Below are positions 50,926 to 60,629 of a stretch of DNA of 64,000 nucleotides, one piece after another. This DNA comes from an uncultured Bacteroidia bacterium (GTDB lineage Bacteria > Bacteroidota > Bacteroidia > Bacteroidales > F082), in the NCBI GenBank assembly GCA_902774295.1, contig CACYHP010000001.1:744001-808000 (forward strand). The letters run 5' to 3'. The notes under the pieces were generated by a model. The model was given only the letters and a program-made list of their open reading frames with translations. It was not told the DNA's origin and searched no databases. The first letter of the stretch is position 1, and every line of letters starts with the position of its first letter. The translations under genes and the position numbers were made by a program.

Positions 50926-52113
50926 ATGATAAAGTCAATGAAAAAATACAGCATATTGGTTCTTTTGGCGATGGCGGTTTTGACATCGTGTATCGACAAG
51001 AACGCGAAAAAGAACAACTATCCTGTTCCGGGCGTTGATTTCAATCTGCCTATAGGCCGTGTTTACACTATCGACACTCTGCTTTACATGTGGCATGCTG
51101 AAGGAACGCATACTTTCAATGAGGATGCCTCGGTTTATGGTATAGTGATCGGTGATGAGGCATCAGGCAATATCTACAAGGCATCATTCATCCAGGACGG
51201 CGATGACGCTATCGAGCTTTATTTGAAGAGCACCAGCGGTCTGCGTAACGGCGACTCTATCAGGGTTTACCTGAAAGGCGCCACATTGTCGGAATACAGC
51301 GGCACGCCTCAGATACAGGACCTCGACCCGAATACTATCACCATTTTGGCAAACAACAAACACATCGACCCTATTGAAATCAGCACTCTCGATGTGACAA
51401 ATGATTATATCTGCCATCTGGTGAAATTCAACCATGTGGAATTTGCTGCAGCCGACCGTAATAACACCTTCGCTCCTGAAGACGCATACGGTCAGTATAA
51501 CCTCAACCAATATGATGATAACTGCAATCTCCTTGATTCGAAAATCATCGTGAGAACAAGTAATTATGCAAGCTTTGCAAAGAACCAGCTGCCACAGGGA
51601 AATGGCTCGATAACAGGTATTCTTACATATTACAGCAGCGGAAACGCATGGCAGTTCACCATCCGTTCATATTCGGAAGTCGCGATGAATAATGAGCCTT
51701 GTGAGACTTCAATCATCCCGCCGTCAGGCTCGGGAACACAAGGCGATCCGTATAACGTCGCTGCCGGTATCGAACATCAAGGTGATACAGCTAAGTGGGT
51801 TAGTGGTTATATCGTAGGTTCTGCAAACATCGCTACAGGTGCTATCATCTATGACTCAGATATTTCATGGGGTCCGGAGTTCAATTACGACCAGAACGTG
51901 ACGAATATCATCATTGCTGATAGAGAAGAAGAGACCGACATCAACAAGTGTCTCGTCATATACCTGCCGAGCAACGCTCCTTCAGGCATCCGCGACATCA
52001 ACCTGAAAGATCATCCGGAGAACTGGCATAAGATCATAAAGGTGAAGGGTAATCTGAGAGCATACTTGGGCAAGTCAGGTATGAGAAATACAAACGAATA
52101 CGAATTAAACTAA
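50926..52113 (+). CDS. DUF5689 lipoprotein with C-terminal DUF6359-like domain
   Basis: 395 aa; a second in-frame ATG at 50938 is the more typical lipoprotein start (MKKYSILVLLAM...TSC). DUF5689 domain (about 40-260: VYGIVIGDEASGNIYKASFIQ, DSKIIVRTSNYASFAK) is a clear paralogue of the one in the preceding gene. The C-terminal 120 residues (GTQGDPYNVAAGIEHQGD, WVSGYIVGS) resemble the DUF6359 OB-fold module. The tandem pair 12 bp apart suggests two subunits of one surface complex with the TonB receptor. Confidence 0.85.
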   Translation: MIKSMKKYSILVLLAMAVLTSCIDKNAKKNNYPVPGVDFNLPIGRVYTIDTLLYMWHAEGTHTFNEDASVYGIVIGDEASGNIYKASFIQDGDDAIELYLKSTSGLRNGDSIRVYLKGATLSEYSGTPQIQDLDPNTITILANNKHIDPIEISTLDVTNDYICHLVKFNHVEFAAADRNNTFAPEDAYGQYNLNQYDDNCNLLDSKIIVRTSNYASFAKNQLPQGNGSITGILTYYSSGNAWQFTIRSYSEVAMNNEPCETSIIPPSGSGTQGDPYNVAAGIEHQGDTAKWVSGYIVGSANIATGAIIYDSDISWGPEFNYDQNVTNIIIADREEETDINKCLVIYLPSNAPSGIRDINLKDHPENWHKIIKVKGNLRAYLGKSGMRNTNEYELN

Positions 52114-52129
52114 TAGATATTTAGGCATT

Positions 52130-52867
52130 ATGGCTGAAAACTTAGTAATCATCCCGACGTATAACGAGAAAGAGAATATCGAAAATATTATCCGTTACGT
52201 CTTTAACCTTCCGATGGCTTTTGATATCCTGGTCGTCGAGGACAACAGTCCGGATGGCACCGCCGACATCGTGAAACGCCTCATGAAGGAGTTCCCCGAC
52301 AGACTTTTCATTGAGGAGAGAAAAGGCAAACTCGGACTCGGCACAGCTTATATCCATGGTTTTAAATGGGCTTTGGAACGTGACTATCAATATGTTACGG
52401 AGATGGATGCTGACTTTTCGCATAATCCTGACGACCTCATCCGTTTGCACGACTCTTGCGCAAACGGCGCTGATCTGGCTATCGGCTCACGTTACAAATG
52501 CGGTGTCAACGTGGTGAACTGGCCGATGGGCAGAGTTTTGATGTCATATTACGCCTCAGCATACGTTCGTTTCATGACAGGCATGAAAGTGCGCGACACC
52601 ACCGCAGGTTTCGTGTGCTACACTCGTAAGGTGTTGGAAACCATCGACTTCGACAGAATCAAGTTCATCGGATACGCCTTCCAAATCGAGATGAAATACA
52701 CTGCCTGGAAGCTTGGATTCAAGATCGAGGAGGTGTCAATCATCTTCACCGACCGTCGTGAGGGCACATCCAAGATGTCGGGTGGCATCTTCAGAGAGGC
52801 GATTTTCGGAGTTATCAACCTGAGATGGAGAGGAATGTGGGGTAAGATTAAACCAAGACAAAAGTAA
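52130..52867 (+). CDS. polyprenol-phosphate mannosyltransferase-like glycosyltransferase (GT2)
   Basis: 245 aa GT-A glycosyltransferase like dolichol-phosphate mannose synthase: IPTYNEKENIENII (about 8-21), VVEDNSPDGTADI with the nucleotide-binding Asp, EMDADFSHNPDDL (the DxD-type metal site, about 89-101) and the RREGTSKMS segment near 205. No membrane helices. Transfers mannose or another hexose from a nucleotide sugar to a polyprenyl phosphate for envelope glycan assembly. The stop overlaps the start of pyrC by one base. Confidence 0.92.
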   Translation: MAENLVIIPTYNEKENIENIIRYVFNLPMAFDILVVEDNSPDGTADIVKRLMKEFPDRLFIEERKGKLGLGTAYIHGFKWALERDYQYVTEMDADFSHNPDDLIRLHDSCANGADLAIGSRYKCGVNVVNWPMGRVLMSYYASAYVRFMTGMKVRDTTAGFVCYTRKVLETIDFDRIKFIGYAFQIEMKYTAWKLGFKIEEVSIIFTDRREGTSKMSGGIFREAIFGVINLRWRGMWGKIKPRQK

Positions 52868-54225
52868 TGGGATATATCATTAAAAACGCGACACTTGTCA
52901 ACGAGGGAACGACCACGTTGGCAAGTGTCGTCATAAATGGCGACAGAATCGAAAAGATTCTGCCAGGTAGGGACGCGCTGCCGTGCGCCCAAACGAATTG
53001 TCAAATTATTGATGCCGAAGGATTATATCTGATCCCGGGCATCATCGATGAGCACGTGCATTTCCGTGAGCCGGGGTTGACCCAGAAGGCTGATATTTGT
53101 AGTGAGAGCAGAGCTGCTGTAGCAGGAGGTGTCACGTCGTTTATGGATATGCCGAACACCAACCCGCAGACGACGACACAGGAGCTTCTGCAACAGAAAT
53201 TCGACCTCGCAGCACAGAAATCAGCAGCGAATTATTCGTTTTATCTCGGCGCCACCAACGATAATATCGACGAAATCTTAAAGACAGACCCGAAGAAGGT
53301 ATGCGGCATCAAGCTGTTCATGGGCTCAAGCACAGGCAACATGCTGGTGAACGAAGATGATGCCTTGATACGTCTGTTTAACGAGGCACCATGCCTGATC
53401 GCGGCACATTGTGAGGACGAACAGATTATTCACGAAAACACGGTGTGCTGCAAGGACTTGGAGTCGAAAGGCGAAGTCGTCGCCGATGCCGGAATACATC
53501 CTTTTGTGCGCACGACGGAGGCATGCTACAAATCGACATCAAAGGCTGTCGATATGGCGACAAAGTTCGGCGCCAGACTGCATGTGCTCCACATATCCAC
53601 AAAGTCAGAGCTGACATTGTTTAGAAACGATATACCGTTGAAAGACAAGAAAATAACAGCCGAGACATGCCCGCATTATCTGATATTCTGCGACAAGGAT
53701 TACGAAGAGAAAGGTTTTGCCATCAAATGCAACCCTGCGATAAAGATGGCTTCCGACCGTGAGATTCTGCGCATAGCTATCGTTGACGGCCATATCGACA
53801 CTATCGGCACCGACCACGCGCCGCATCTGTGGCATGAGAAGTTCACCGACAGCTATTTCACAGCGAAATCAGGATTTCCGTCGATACAAAACAGCCTCGA
53901 TATGATGCTGAATCTGTACCGCGAAGGCATAGTGTCACTGCCGCAAATCGTGAAGCTGATGTGCCATAATCCGGCTGAGTTGTATCAGATCAAACAGCGC
54001 GGCTTCATCCGTGAAGGATATTATGCCGACCTCGTCCTTGTCGATCTGAATCATGAGAAACGCATCGCAAATGCCGATATGCTCTACAAATGCGGATGGA
54101 CACCGTACGACGGAATGTCAGCAAAATCTAAGGTTACACATACTTTCGTGAATGGAAATCTCGTTTATCATGATGGTATTGTTGAAGATAAAATTTTTGG
54201 AAAACAACTGGAATTTGAACGTTAG
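52867..54225 (+). CDS. pyrC: dihydroorotase
   Basis: 452 aa class I amidohydrolase that closes carbamoyl-aspartate to dihydroorotate in pyrimidine synthesis. DEHVHFREPGLTQKADI (61-77) carries the zinc-binding His63 and His65 and the substrate-binding Arg67; GGVTSFMDMPNTNP, ETCPHYL with its His, KCNPAIK and GTDHAPH with the catalytic Asp follow. The sequence agrees with dihydroorotase more than allantoinase or hydantoinase. Embedded in a tight operon with unrelated functions. Confidence 0.93.
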   Translation: MGYIIKNATLVNEGTTTLASVVINGDRIEKILPGRDALPCAQTNCQIIDAEGLYLIPGIIDEHVHFREPGLTQKADICSESRAAVAGGVTSFMDMPNTNPQTTTQELLQQKFDLAAQKSAANYSFYLGATNDNIDEILKTDPKKVCGIKLFMGSSTGNMLVNEDDALIRLFNEAPCLIAAHCEDEQIIHENTVCCKDLESKGEVVADAGIHPFVRTTEACYKSTSKAVDMATKFGARLHVLHISTKSELTLFRNDIPLKDKKITAETCPHYLIFCDKDYEEKGFAIKCNPAIKMASDREILRIAIVDGHIDTIGTDHAPHLWHEKFTDSYFTAKSGFPSIQNSLDMMLNLYREGIVSLPQIVKLMCHNPAELYQIKQRGFIREGYYADLVLVDLNHEKRIANADMLYKCGWTPYDGMSAKSKVTHTFVNGNLVYHDGIVEDKIFGKQLEFER

Positions 54226-54229
54226 AATT

Positions 54230-54664
54230 ATGAAAAAGTTATTGGGAATCATAGCGTTAGTGCTCGTTTTTGTGTCATGTCAGGACAAATCAGTGCGTCA
54301 TGTGCAAAAAGTGGCTCATTATTATGCCGAAACCGACCTTCCTTGGGTGATTTATTATTACGATGTGGTCGGAAAAGACTCGACTTGGGTTGAGGAGCGG
54401 TGGTTCCATGATAATGGAGTGCTTCAACTTGAGGGTAAAATCGTTGATAATCAGAGAGAAGGCGAGTTTAAAGGATATTTCCCTTCAGGCGAGCTGATGA
54501 GCGTTGGCAAGTTCGTGAAAGGCAAACGCGAGGGTAGAGGCAAGATTTATTTTGAAGACGGCAAGGTCAATATAGAAAATGAATATCGCGACGGAAAGCC
54601 TTATGGAATCTGGAAGTATTACGATGAAGAGGGCAATCTGGTCGATGTAAGAGAGTTTAAATAA
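54230..54664 (+). CDS. MORN-repeat lipoprotein (YwqK-like)
   Basis: 144 aa from the ATG at 54230, which begins a lipoprotein signal (LVFVSC, Cys17). The mature part carries about four MORN-type beta-hairpin repeats: NGVLQLEGKIVDNQREGEF, KGYFPSGELMSVGKFVKGK, REGRGKIYFEDGKVNIENE and KPYGIWKYYDEEGNL. Such proteins are common in Bacteroidetes and often misnamed as antitoxins; function unknown, perhaps protein or lipid binding at the envelope. The stop overlaps the tadA start (TAATG). Confidence 0.85.
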   Translation: MKKLLGIIALVLVFVSCQDKSVRHVQKVAHYYAETDLPWVIYYYDVVGKDSTWVEERWFHDNGVLQLEGKIVDNQREGEFKGYFPSGELMSVGKFVKGKREGRGKIYFEDGKVNIENEYRDGKPYGIWKYYDEEGNLVDVREFK

Positions 54665-55104
54665 TGCTATCCGTTTTTTCAGATGAGAATTACATGCGGC
54701 AGGCGTTGATTGAGGCGCAGGCCGCCGCCGATGCCGATGAGGTGCCGGTGGGTGCCGTCGTTGTGGTGAACGACAAAATCATAGCCCGCGCCCATAATCA
54801 GGTCGAGTTATTGACCGACGTGACGGCGCATGCAGAGATTTTGGCGATCACTGCTGCATGTAATGCCTTGGGAACCAAATATCTTGACGACTGCACCCTT
54901 TATGTGACACTCGAGCCTTGCGTGATGTGCGCGGGCGCATTGGAGCACTGCCACATAAAAAAGGTGGTGTGGGCTTGCGATGACCCGAAAAACGGATTCC
55001 AACGCTTCGGCAACCTCTTACACCCGAAAACCGAAATAAAAACAGGCATCCTCAAAGAAGAATGCCTGCAAATGTTGACCGATTTCTTTAAAAAGAAACG
55101 TTAG
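54664..55104 (+). CDS. tadA: tRNA-specific adenosine deaminase
   Basis: 146 aa. Converts wobble adenosine 34 of tRNA-Arg(ACG) to inosine. Zinc site HAE (His56, Glu58) and PCVMC (Cys86, Cys89), with the family's NP/PVGAVVV and ALEHCHIKKVVWACDDPKNG segments. Last gene of the rightward run starting at 46546. Its TAG shares three bases with the stop of the convergent aminopeptidase (TTAG). Confidence 0.94.
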   Translation: MLSVFSDENYMRQALIEAQAAADADEVPVGAVVVVNDKIIARAHNQVELLTDVTAHAEILAITAACNALGTKYLDDCTLYVTLEPCVMCAGALEHCHIKKVVWACDDPKNGFQRFGNLLHPKTEIKTGILKEECLQMLTDFFKKKR

Positions 55105-56534
55105 TCTTTCTTCACCATATCTCTGAAGAATCTCATCAACAGTCTTACGTGGATGCCAACGCCGCCGGCAGGTTTGTAGGCTTCGGCTTTCTCGAGAAAT
55201 GCCGTTCCTGCGATGTCGAAATGCACCCAAGGATAGTCGGTGAAATGCTCGAGGAACTTACCTGCAGTGCTGGCGCCGCCGTACGCTCCTCCGATATTCT
55301 TGATGTCGGCGAGATCCGACTTGATCATCTCGCCGTATTCCTCGTACAACGGGAACTTCACGAGGCGTTCATAGACGCGTTCGCCAACGGCTTCGAGTTG
55401 TGTGTATATGTCTTCTGCATTGTGTTCCATTGCCACTGTCGCCACAGGTCCTATGGCACGTGACGCTGCTCCTGTGAGTGTCGCGAAGTCGAACACCATC
55501 ATTGGGTCGTATTTCTTTGCGTAGGCGAGGGCGTCGGCGAGGATGAGACGGCCTTCGGCGTCGGTGTTCAGAACCTCGACAGTAGTGCCGTCATACATGG
55601 TGATGATGTCGCCGCACACGCGTGCATTGCCGTCGATACGGTTGTCGGTGGCTGGAACGAGAGCGATAACATGAATCGGCAGCTTCGCCTTTGCCACTGC
55701 GTAGACGGTACATGCAACGGTGGCAGCACCCGACATGTCGTCTTTCATGTCATTCATGAAGGTAGAAGTCTTGAGGTTGTAGCCTCCGGTGTCGAAGACG
55801 ATGCCTTTGCCAACGAGCACGATAGGTTTCTCGTTGACCGGCTTCTCCGGCTTCCATTCCAAGATGGTGAACGTAGGCTCGTCGATGCTTCCAGCGTTGA
55901 CGGCGAGCAGTCCGCCCATCTTGAGGGCTTCAATCTTCTTTTTGTTGAAGACCTCAGCTTCACCGCCTACTGAACGCACTTTCTCGCTGATTAATTCTGC
56001 AAGTTGTTCGGCGTTGAGATGGTTGACCGGCTCATTCACGAGGTCGCGAGCCATCAACGTGGCTTCAACAGTGATGTTGAGCTTCTCGACACAGTTATCG
56101 CAGGCAGTGCCTTCAAGGAAATAGATGGTTTTCAGGGTGTTAGCCTTGGCATCGGTCTTGTATTTGTTGAACTCGTAGTTGGCGAGCATCATGCCCTCGG
56201 CGCAACCCATCTTCACACAACGTTTGCCTCCGATGTTTTGAATCAAAACATCTTCGTACTTATTGGCATTCAACCACTTACAAATCGAAGCGCCTTTCTT
56301 GCGGCATTTCTCCATGAACTTGTTCTCACATTCTTCACTGTCGATGAAGAAAATATGGTAACACTCTGTGTATCTGTTGATTACGGCAGTCTTTTTCTTG
56401 TCGTCATCGTATGATTTTCTAACGTAATCGGCTTCTTCTTTATTAAGACCGATTTTATCGATATTTTCTGCTGAATCCAGAATGAAAACTTTTGCAGAAA
56501 TCTTGTCGTCGTTTCTAAATTTTAATGTTGTCAT
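55101..56534 (-). CDS. pepA: leucyl aminopeptidase (M17)
   Basis: 477 aa. Two-metal cytosolic aminopeptidase: GKGIVFDTGGYNLK holds the first metal Lys and Asp, MKDDMSGAATV continues the site, and NTDAEGRLILADAL is the M17 signature with Asp, Glu and the catalytic Arg. N-terminal domain about 1-150. The last 4 bases overlap tadA; the start overlaps the waaA stop by 4 (ATGA), so waaA and pepA are co-transcribed though unrelated in function. Confidence 0.95.
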   Translation of the reverse strand: MTTLKFRNDDKISAKVFILDSAENIDKIGLNKEEADYVRKSYDDDKKKTAVINRYTECYHIFFIDSEECENKFMEKCRKKGASICKWLNANKYEDVLIQNIGGKRCVKMGCAEGMMLANYEFNKYKTDAKANTLKTIYFLEGTACDNCVEKLNITVEATLMARDLVNEPVNHLNAEQLAELISEKVRSVGGEAEVFNKKKIEALKMGGLLAVNAGSIDEPTFTILEWKPEKPVNEKPIVLVGKGIVFDTGGYNLKTSTFMNDMKDDMSGAATVACTVYAVAKAKLPIHVIALVPATDNRIDGNARVCGDIITMYDGTTVEVLNTDAEGRLILADALAYAKKYDPMMVFDFATLTGAASRAIGPVATVAMEHNAEDIYTQLEAVGERVYERLVKFPLYEEYGEMIKSDLADIKNIGGAYGGASTAGKFLEHFTDYPWVHFDIAGTAFLEKAEAYKPAGGVGIHVRLLMRFFRDMVKKD

Positions 56535-57760
56535 GATAAAAATTCTTTCAATTTTGACATTGTTTTTTCGGTAGCGCCAATTTTTCCTGATACATAGTCG
56601 TGGCAGATCTTAGATGCTTTTTTGTAGAACTCCTCGTCGTTGATGAACTTATAGAACATCTCTTCCAACTCCTGCTGGTTGTTGATGACGAAAGCGCCTT
56701 TGAGCTCCACAAGGTCAACAGCCTCTTCAAAGGCATGATATTTCGGGCCGAAAATCACAGGCACGTCGTAAACGATAGCTTCCTGAATATTGTGGATTCC
56801 ATCGTAGAAACCTGCGCCGATATATGCAAATTTGGCGTATCTGTAAATCTTTGATAAGATGCCTATCTTGTTGATTACCAATGTTCTTGTTCTGTTACTT
56901 GGGACGAAATTGGTATATAACTGGTAATCGTGGAGATGCGATTCGATTTGTTTGATATGTGAGTCGGAGATGTCGTGTGGCACCATGATGAAGCAGTAGT
57001 CTTCAGGCATGTTTTCGATGAAATTGTATAATAATTTCTCGTCTGACGGCCAGCTGCTGCCTGCGATGATGCATTTTCTGCCTCCGATATACTCCTCAAT
57101 GTCAGGGAAACGCTGGGCTTGCATTGCGATATCGTAAACGCGGTCGAAACGTGTGTCGCCTGCAACAGTCAGTTTGTTGATTCCCATCTTGCGAAGCAGG
57201 TCGGCGGTCTCTTCGTTTTGGGTGAAGAAATGCTCGACATCGTAGAAATGATTTCTGAACCATCTGCCCCAAGGTTTGAAGAAATACTGGTTTTTACGGA
57301 GTGTCGTCGAGATGTAGAACAGCGGGACGTTTTTGGCTTTCAACATCTGAATATGGTTGAACCAGAATTCATATTTCACAAAAATCGCAGCCTTGAAGTT
57401 AAAATGACGTATCAGACGATGTGCGTTTCCAAGGGTGTCGAGAGGCATGTAAGCCACGATATCTGCCAACGGGAAATCCTTTTTCAACTCATATCCGGAA
57501 GGGGAGAAGAAGGTCAGAAGGAGCTTGTATTGTGGCAGGTCTTTTTTTATGGCTTCGATTATCGGGAGGCCTTGTTCAAACTCGCCAAGTGACGACACAT
57601 GAATCCAAATCCATTGATCTTCAGGGTTTTGCTTTGTCAGTTTGTACCATTGACCTTTGCGGCCGTCGCGCCATAATCTGGCTTTTTTATTACCGAAAAA
57701 GGCTGCTATGTGAATCAAAGCGGCATAGCAGCGGACGAAAAACGTATATAAAATTCTCAT
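56531..57760 (-). CDS. waaA: 3-deoxy-D-manno-octulosonic acid transferase
   Basis: 409 aa GT30 glycosyltransferase adding Kdo to lipid A precursor on the inner membrane face. N-terminal membrane anchor (about 1-22), IWIHVSSLGEFEQG (about 50-63), SPSGYELKK, KYEFWFNHI and, in the C-terminal domain, GSSWPSDEKLL, VPHDI and the donor-site segment YDVPVIFGPKYHAFEEA. With kdsD (61363) and lptB (60626) it marks this end of the window as rich in LPS genes. Confidence 0.93.
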   Translation of the reverse strand: MRILYTFFVRCYAALIHIAAFFGNKKARLWRDGRKGQWYKLTKQNPEDQWIWIHVSSLGEFEQGLPIIEAIKKDLPQYKLLLTFFSPSGYELKKDFPLADIVAYMPLDTLGNAHRLIRHFNFKAAIFVKYEFWFNHIQMLKAKNVPLFYISTTLRKNQYFFKPWGRWFRNHFYDVEHFFTQNEETADLLRKMGINKLTVAGDTRFDRVYDIAMQAQRFPDIEEYIGGRKCIIAGSSWPSDEKLLYNFIENMPEDYCFIMVPHDISDSHIKQIESHLHDYQLYTNFVPSNRTRTLVINKIGILSKIYRYAKFAYIGAGFYDGIHNIQEAIVYDVPVIFGPKYHAFEEAVDLVELKGAFVINNQQELEEMFYKFINDEEFYKKASKICHDYVSGKIGATEKTMSKLKEFLS

Positions 57761-57763
57761 ATT

Positions 57764-58528
57764 TTAATAATAGTAATATTCAGCAGGTTTGCGTTTGTAG
57801 GTAGGGATGTAGATGGCGCCTCTGATGCCGATATACTGATCGATATAGCTGTGGGTGTCCTTACCCGTGTTGAAGTCCCATTTACGCATCGGCTTGGTGA
57901 AAGCCTGATTAAATTCTATTGAAATAGAGAAGTTAAGCACTCTCGTGTTGCTTAAGAACAGGTATCCTATTTCGCCTGACCAGGCAAATCCGCCGCGCAT
58001 CTTGTCGTAGCCGTAGAGGTAATCGCCTGCCAACGCCGGTGGTGGTGAGGCGTAGGAGCCGAATTCGGTTCTCAATCTGTTGAAAAGATATCCGATTCCG
58101 CCTTGAACGAAGAAACCGCAGTTGGGATTAGGTGACCAAACAGGGAAGATCTTGGCGACGCGAGCCTGGATATGACCGCCTCTCTCAAAAAGCGCGTAGC
58201 TTCCGTAGATGCCGTCACCAGTGATGATCTCGCCGTTGTTATCCAAAATATCTCCGAAAAGTTCCTCTCTGGTTATGTTGACCTTGTTGCCTGATATAAA
58301 ACTGCCGTTAATGCTGAACATCCAGTTTGATGCGGTCTTGAAATCCACACTTGCGCCGATGCAATTGTTGTTGCAATACAACACCTTAGTGTCCATGCCC
58401 GGGAACTGATAGGCATACGACACCTCGAACATCCAAGTGGAAATCTTCTCTTTTTTGATGTCATATTGCGCGCTCATCGCCAAAGGCATGACTGCTAACA
58501 GCATGAGTATCAACCTTCTAAACCTCAT
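57764..58528 (-). CDS. hypothetical outer-membrane beta-barrel protein
   Basis: 254 aa. Signal peptide (MRFRRLILMLLAVMPLAMSAQ). The mature part is made of amphipathic beta strands with glycine and aromatic residues (FEVSYAYQFPGMD, GFFVQGGIGYLFNRLR, GGFAWSGEIGYLFLS), as in small 8-10-strand barrels. I do not recognise a named family. It lies 3 bp upstream of waaA on the same strand, which suggests a shared transcript and an envelope role. Confidence 0.75.
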   Translation of the reverse strand: MRFRRLILMLLAVMPLAMSAQYDIKKEKISTWMFEVSYAYQFPGMDTKVLYCNNNCIGASVDFKTASNWMFSINGSFISGNKVNITREELFGDILDNNGEIITGDGIYGSYALFERGGHIQARVAKIFPVWSPNPNCGFFVQGGIGYLFNRLRTEFGSYASPPPALAGDYLYGYDKMRGGFAWSGEIGYLFLSNTRVLNFSISIEFNQAFTKPMRKWDFNTGKDTHSYIDQYIGIRGAIYIPTYKRKPAEYYYY

Positions 58529-58551
58529 AATTATTTTTCTTTTATTCTTTG

Positions 58552-58629
58552 CAAAGATAATAAACGTTTTTGAACTTCGTTTATTATTTCGAAAAATGTT
58601 TTTTAATATTAAAAAATATAGTAATTTTG
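58552..58629. promoter_or_regulatory. divergent promoter region with a perfect inverted repeat
   Basis: Minus-strand TATCTTTG (58559-58552) serves the barrel/waaA/pepA unit and plus-strand TAATTTTG (58622-58629) serves the lipoprotein gene. A perfect inverted repeat, ATAATAAACG (58557-58566) and CGTTTATTAT (58578-58587), overlaps the leftward promoter and could be an operator. Confidence 0.55.
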
Positions 58630-58657
58630 CAGTCTGATTCAGATAAAGATTAATAGT

Positions 58658-59383
58658 ATGAAAAAAAGTTTTGTTGTTATCGCATTGACTTTAAGCGTAT
58701 TAGCTTTCATGAGCGTTTCATGTAAACATGACAAGAAAGACAAGGATTATCCAGAGCCGGTCTCATGGTCTCCAGAACCAGGTGAAGGCGGTACTGTGCC
58801 ATACGCAATTTTGCCATCATATCTCGATAGCACTGTATGTCAATATTTTACAGTTTATCAGGGAGAAGACCCGATTATCATTGAGCAAGGCCAGTTTGTG
58901 TCACATCCACATGTCTTGATTCATTCAACAATTGCTGATGATACGGTGCATATTTACAACGACCGTTATATCGCATTCTTCGGCAATGGCGAGTTGACCG
59001 ATTTCTATGGAAAACAATGGGATGACTCAAAACAGGAGTATTATAATGAGGCTTACAGAAGACTTTATGTCATCGGTACAGGTGAGGATTTCACATGTTA
59101 TTATCTTACAGAAGGTTATCCTAACGGTATGTATGCCAAGCAGTCGACTATTTTCAGTGGAAAATGGGATGAAAGCTACGGTGGACTTAAGGATTTCCAG
59201 GTGGCTGTTATCCTTCTTGAAACCAGTGGTAACCCTAACCTTGCACCTGTGAACTCATTCCGCGTGCTCGGCGATGGCGACGGACTGGCACAAGATACCG
59301 CATGGATTGGCAGCAAGAGAGCGGCTTTCGAAGATATGACAGTATCGCACGAAGACGCATTCAGTATGTTTAGAGTGAGATAA
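58658..59383 (+). CDS. hypothetical lipoprotein
   Basis: 241 aa. Lipoprotein signal with lipobox SVSC (Cys about 22), a charged linker (KHDKKDKDYPEP) and a beta-rich mature domain without recognisable motifs. Not identified with any family. Followed after 1 bp by an M16 peptidase gene, so the two are probably co-transcribed. Confidence 0.8.
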   Translation: MKKSFVVIALTLSVLAFMSVSCKHDKKDKDYPEPVSWSPEPGEGGTVPYAILPSYLDSTVCQYFTVYQGEDPIIIEQGQFVSHPHVLIHSTIADDTVHIYNDRYIAFFGNGELTDFYGKQWDDSKQEYYNEAYRRLYVIGTGEDFTCYYLTEGYPNGMYAKQSTIFSGKWDESYGGLKDFQVAVILLETSGNPNLAPVNSFRVLGDGDGLAQDTAWIGSKRAAFEDMTVSHEDAFSMFRVR

Positions 59384-59384
59384 A

Positions 59385-60629
59385 ATGTCGGACGAGAAGC
59401 TGATTTCACAAGCAATTTTATCGAATGGAATAAAGGTAATTCACCGGCACCGCGCTGGTGAATTATCACATTTAGCCTTGATGGTCAACGCGGGAATGCG
59501 CGACGAGAAAGCTGATGAGAACGGCCTCGCTCATTTCATCGAACACCTCGTTTTTAAAGGCACTAAACGACGCAAGGCATATCATATCCTGAGCTGCCTC
59601 GAGAACGTGGGCGGCGACCTCAACGCATTCACGACCAAGGAAGAGACCTGCATCCACGCCTCATTCCTCAAAGAACATATCGACAAGGCGATGGATCTCT
59701 TCGCCGACGTCATCTTCAATAGCACCTTCCCGGAAAACGAGATGGAGAAGGAGAAAGAGGTGATTCTCGACGAGATCAACTCATATCGCGACACTCCAGC
59801 CGACGAGATCTTCGATGAGTTCGAAAACCTTATTTACAGAGGCCATCAACTGGGACGTAACATATTGGGAACCATCGACTTGGTGAGCCAATACACCCGC
59901 AATGACATCGTGAAGTTCCGCAACCAGCATTATGCCCCCGACAGGATGGTGCTGGCATGTATCGGCAACATCTCCTTTGAGGCGTTTTTAAAGCTCGCCA
60001 CCAAGTATTTTGCTGATTATCAAGGTAACGCGGTGCCGTTCGAAAGGATTCCTTTTGTGGCTAATGTGCCTACTGCACGTACTGAGATAAGGCAAAACCA
60101 CCTCACGCACGTCATCATGGGAGGACTGGCATACAAATACAACGACGATAGAAAGCTGAAGCTGATACTCCTTAATAATATCTTGGGCGGTCCGGGCATG
60201 AACACACGCCTGAACCTGAATATCCGCGAGAAATATGGCTTTGCATACACCATTGAGTCACAATACAATGCGTATTCGGATACTGGCAATTACACCATTT
60301 ATATGGGTGTTGACCCGCATTCGCAGGAGCGTTCTATCGAGTTGGTTTACAAAGAGTTGAACAAGCTGATGACCCAAAAACTTGGCACCTTGCAGCTTTC
60401 AAATGCCAAGAAACAACTCATCGGACAAGTGGCTTTGAGCAACGAGTCGGGGATGAATGATTTGTTGAGCATGGTGCGAGCCGGATTTTTCGAGGAACAT
60501 ATCGAGACTTTGCCTGAAACAATCGCCAAGCTGGAAAAAATCACCTCAAGCGACTTGCTCGAAATCGCTAATGACATCTACGATAAAAACAAGATTAACC
60601 TGTTGATTTTCAAAGGTCAGGAAGATTAA
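59385..60629 (+). CDS. M16-family zinc peptidase
   Basis: 414 aa, the size of a bacterial processing-peptidase-type M16B enzyme. The inverted zinc motif HFIEH is at 50-54 (His50, Glu53, His54), with the distal ligand Glu in [16 protein letters not shown] near 125; the C-terminal half is the inactive-type M16 domain with [23 protein letters not shown]. No signal peptide, so it is probably cytoplasmic. Its TAA shares bases with the stop of convergent lptB (TTAA). Confidence 0.93.
   Translation: MSDEKLISQAILSNGIKVIHRHRAGELSHLALMVNAGMRDEKADENGLAHFIEHLVFKGTKRRKAYHILSCLENVGGDLNAFTTKEETCIHASFLKEHIDKAMDLFADVIFNSTFPENEMEKEKEVILDEINSYRDTPADEIFDEFENLIYRGHQLGRNILGTIDLVSQYTRNDIVKFRNQHYAPDRMVLACIGNISFEAFLKLATKYFADYQGNAVPFERIPFVANVPTARTEIRQNHLTHVIMGGLAYKYNDDRKLKLILLNNILGGPGMNTRLNLNIREKYGFAYTIESQYNAYSDTGNYTIYMGVDPHSQERSIELVYKELNKLMTQKLGTLQLSNAKKQLIGQVALSNESGMNDLLSMVRAGFFEEHIETLPETIAKLEKITSSDLLEIANDIYDKNKINLLIFKGQED

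Noticed and set aside
54230..54664. An antitoxin of a toxin-antitoxin pair (common database label for YwqK-like proteins)
   Set aside because: It is a lipoprotein with MORN repeats and has no toxin-like neighbour.
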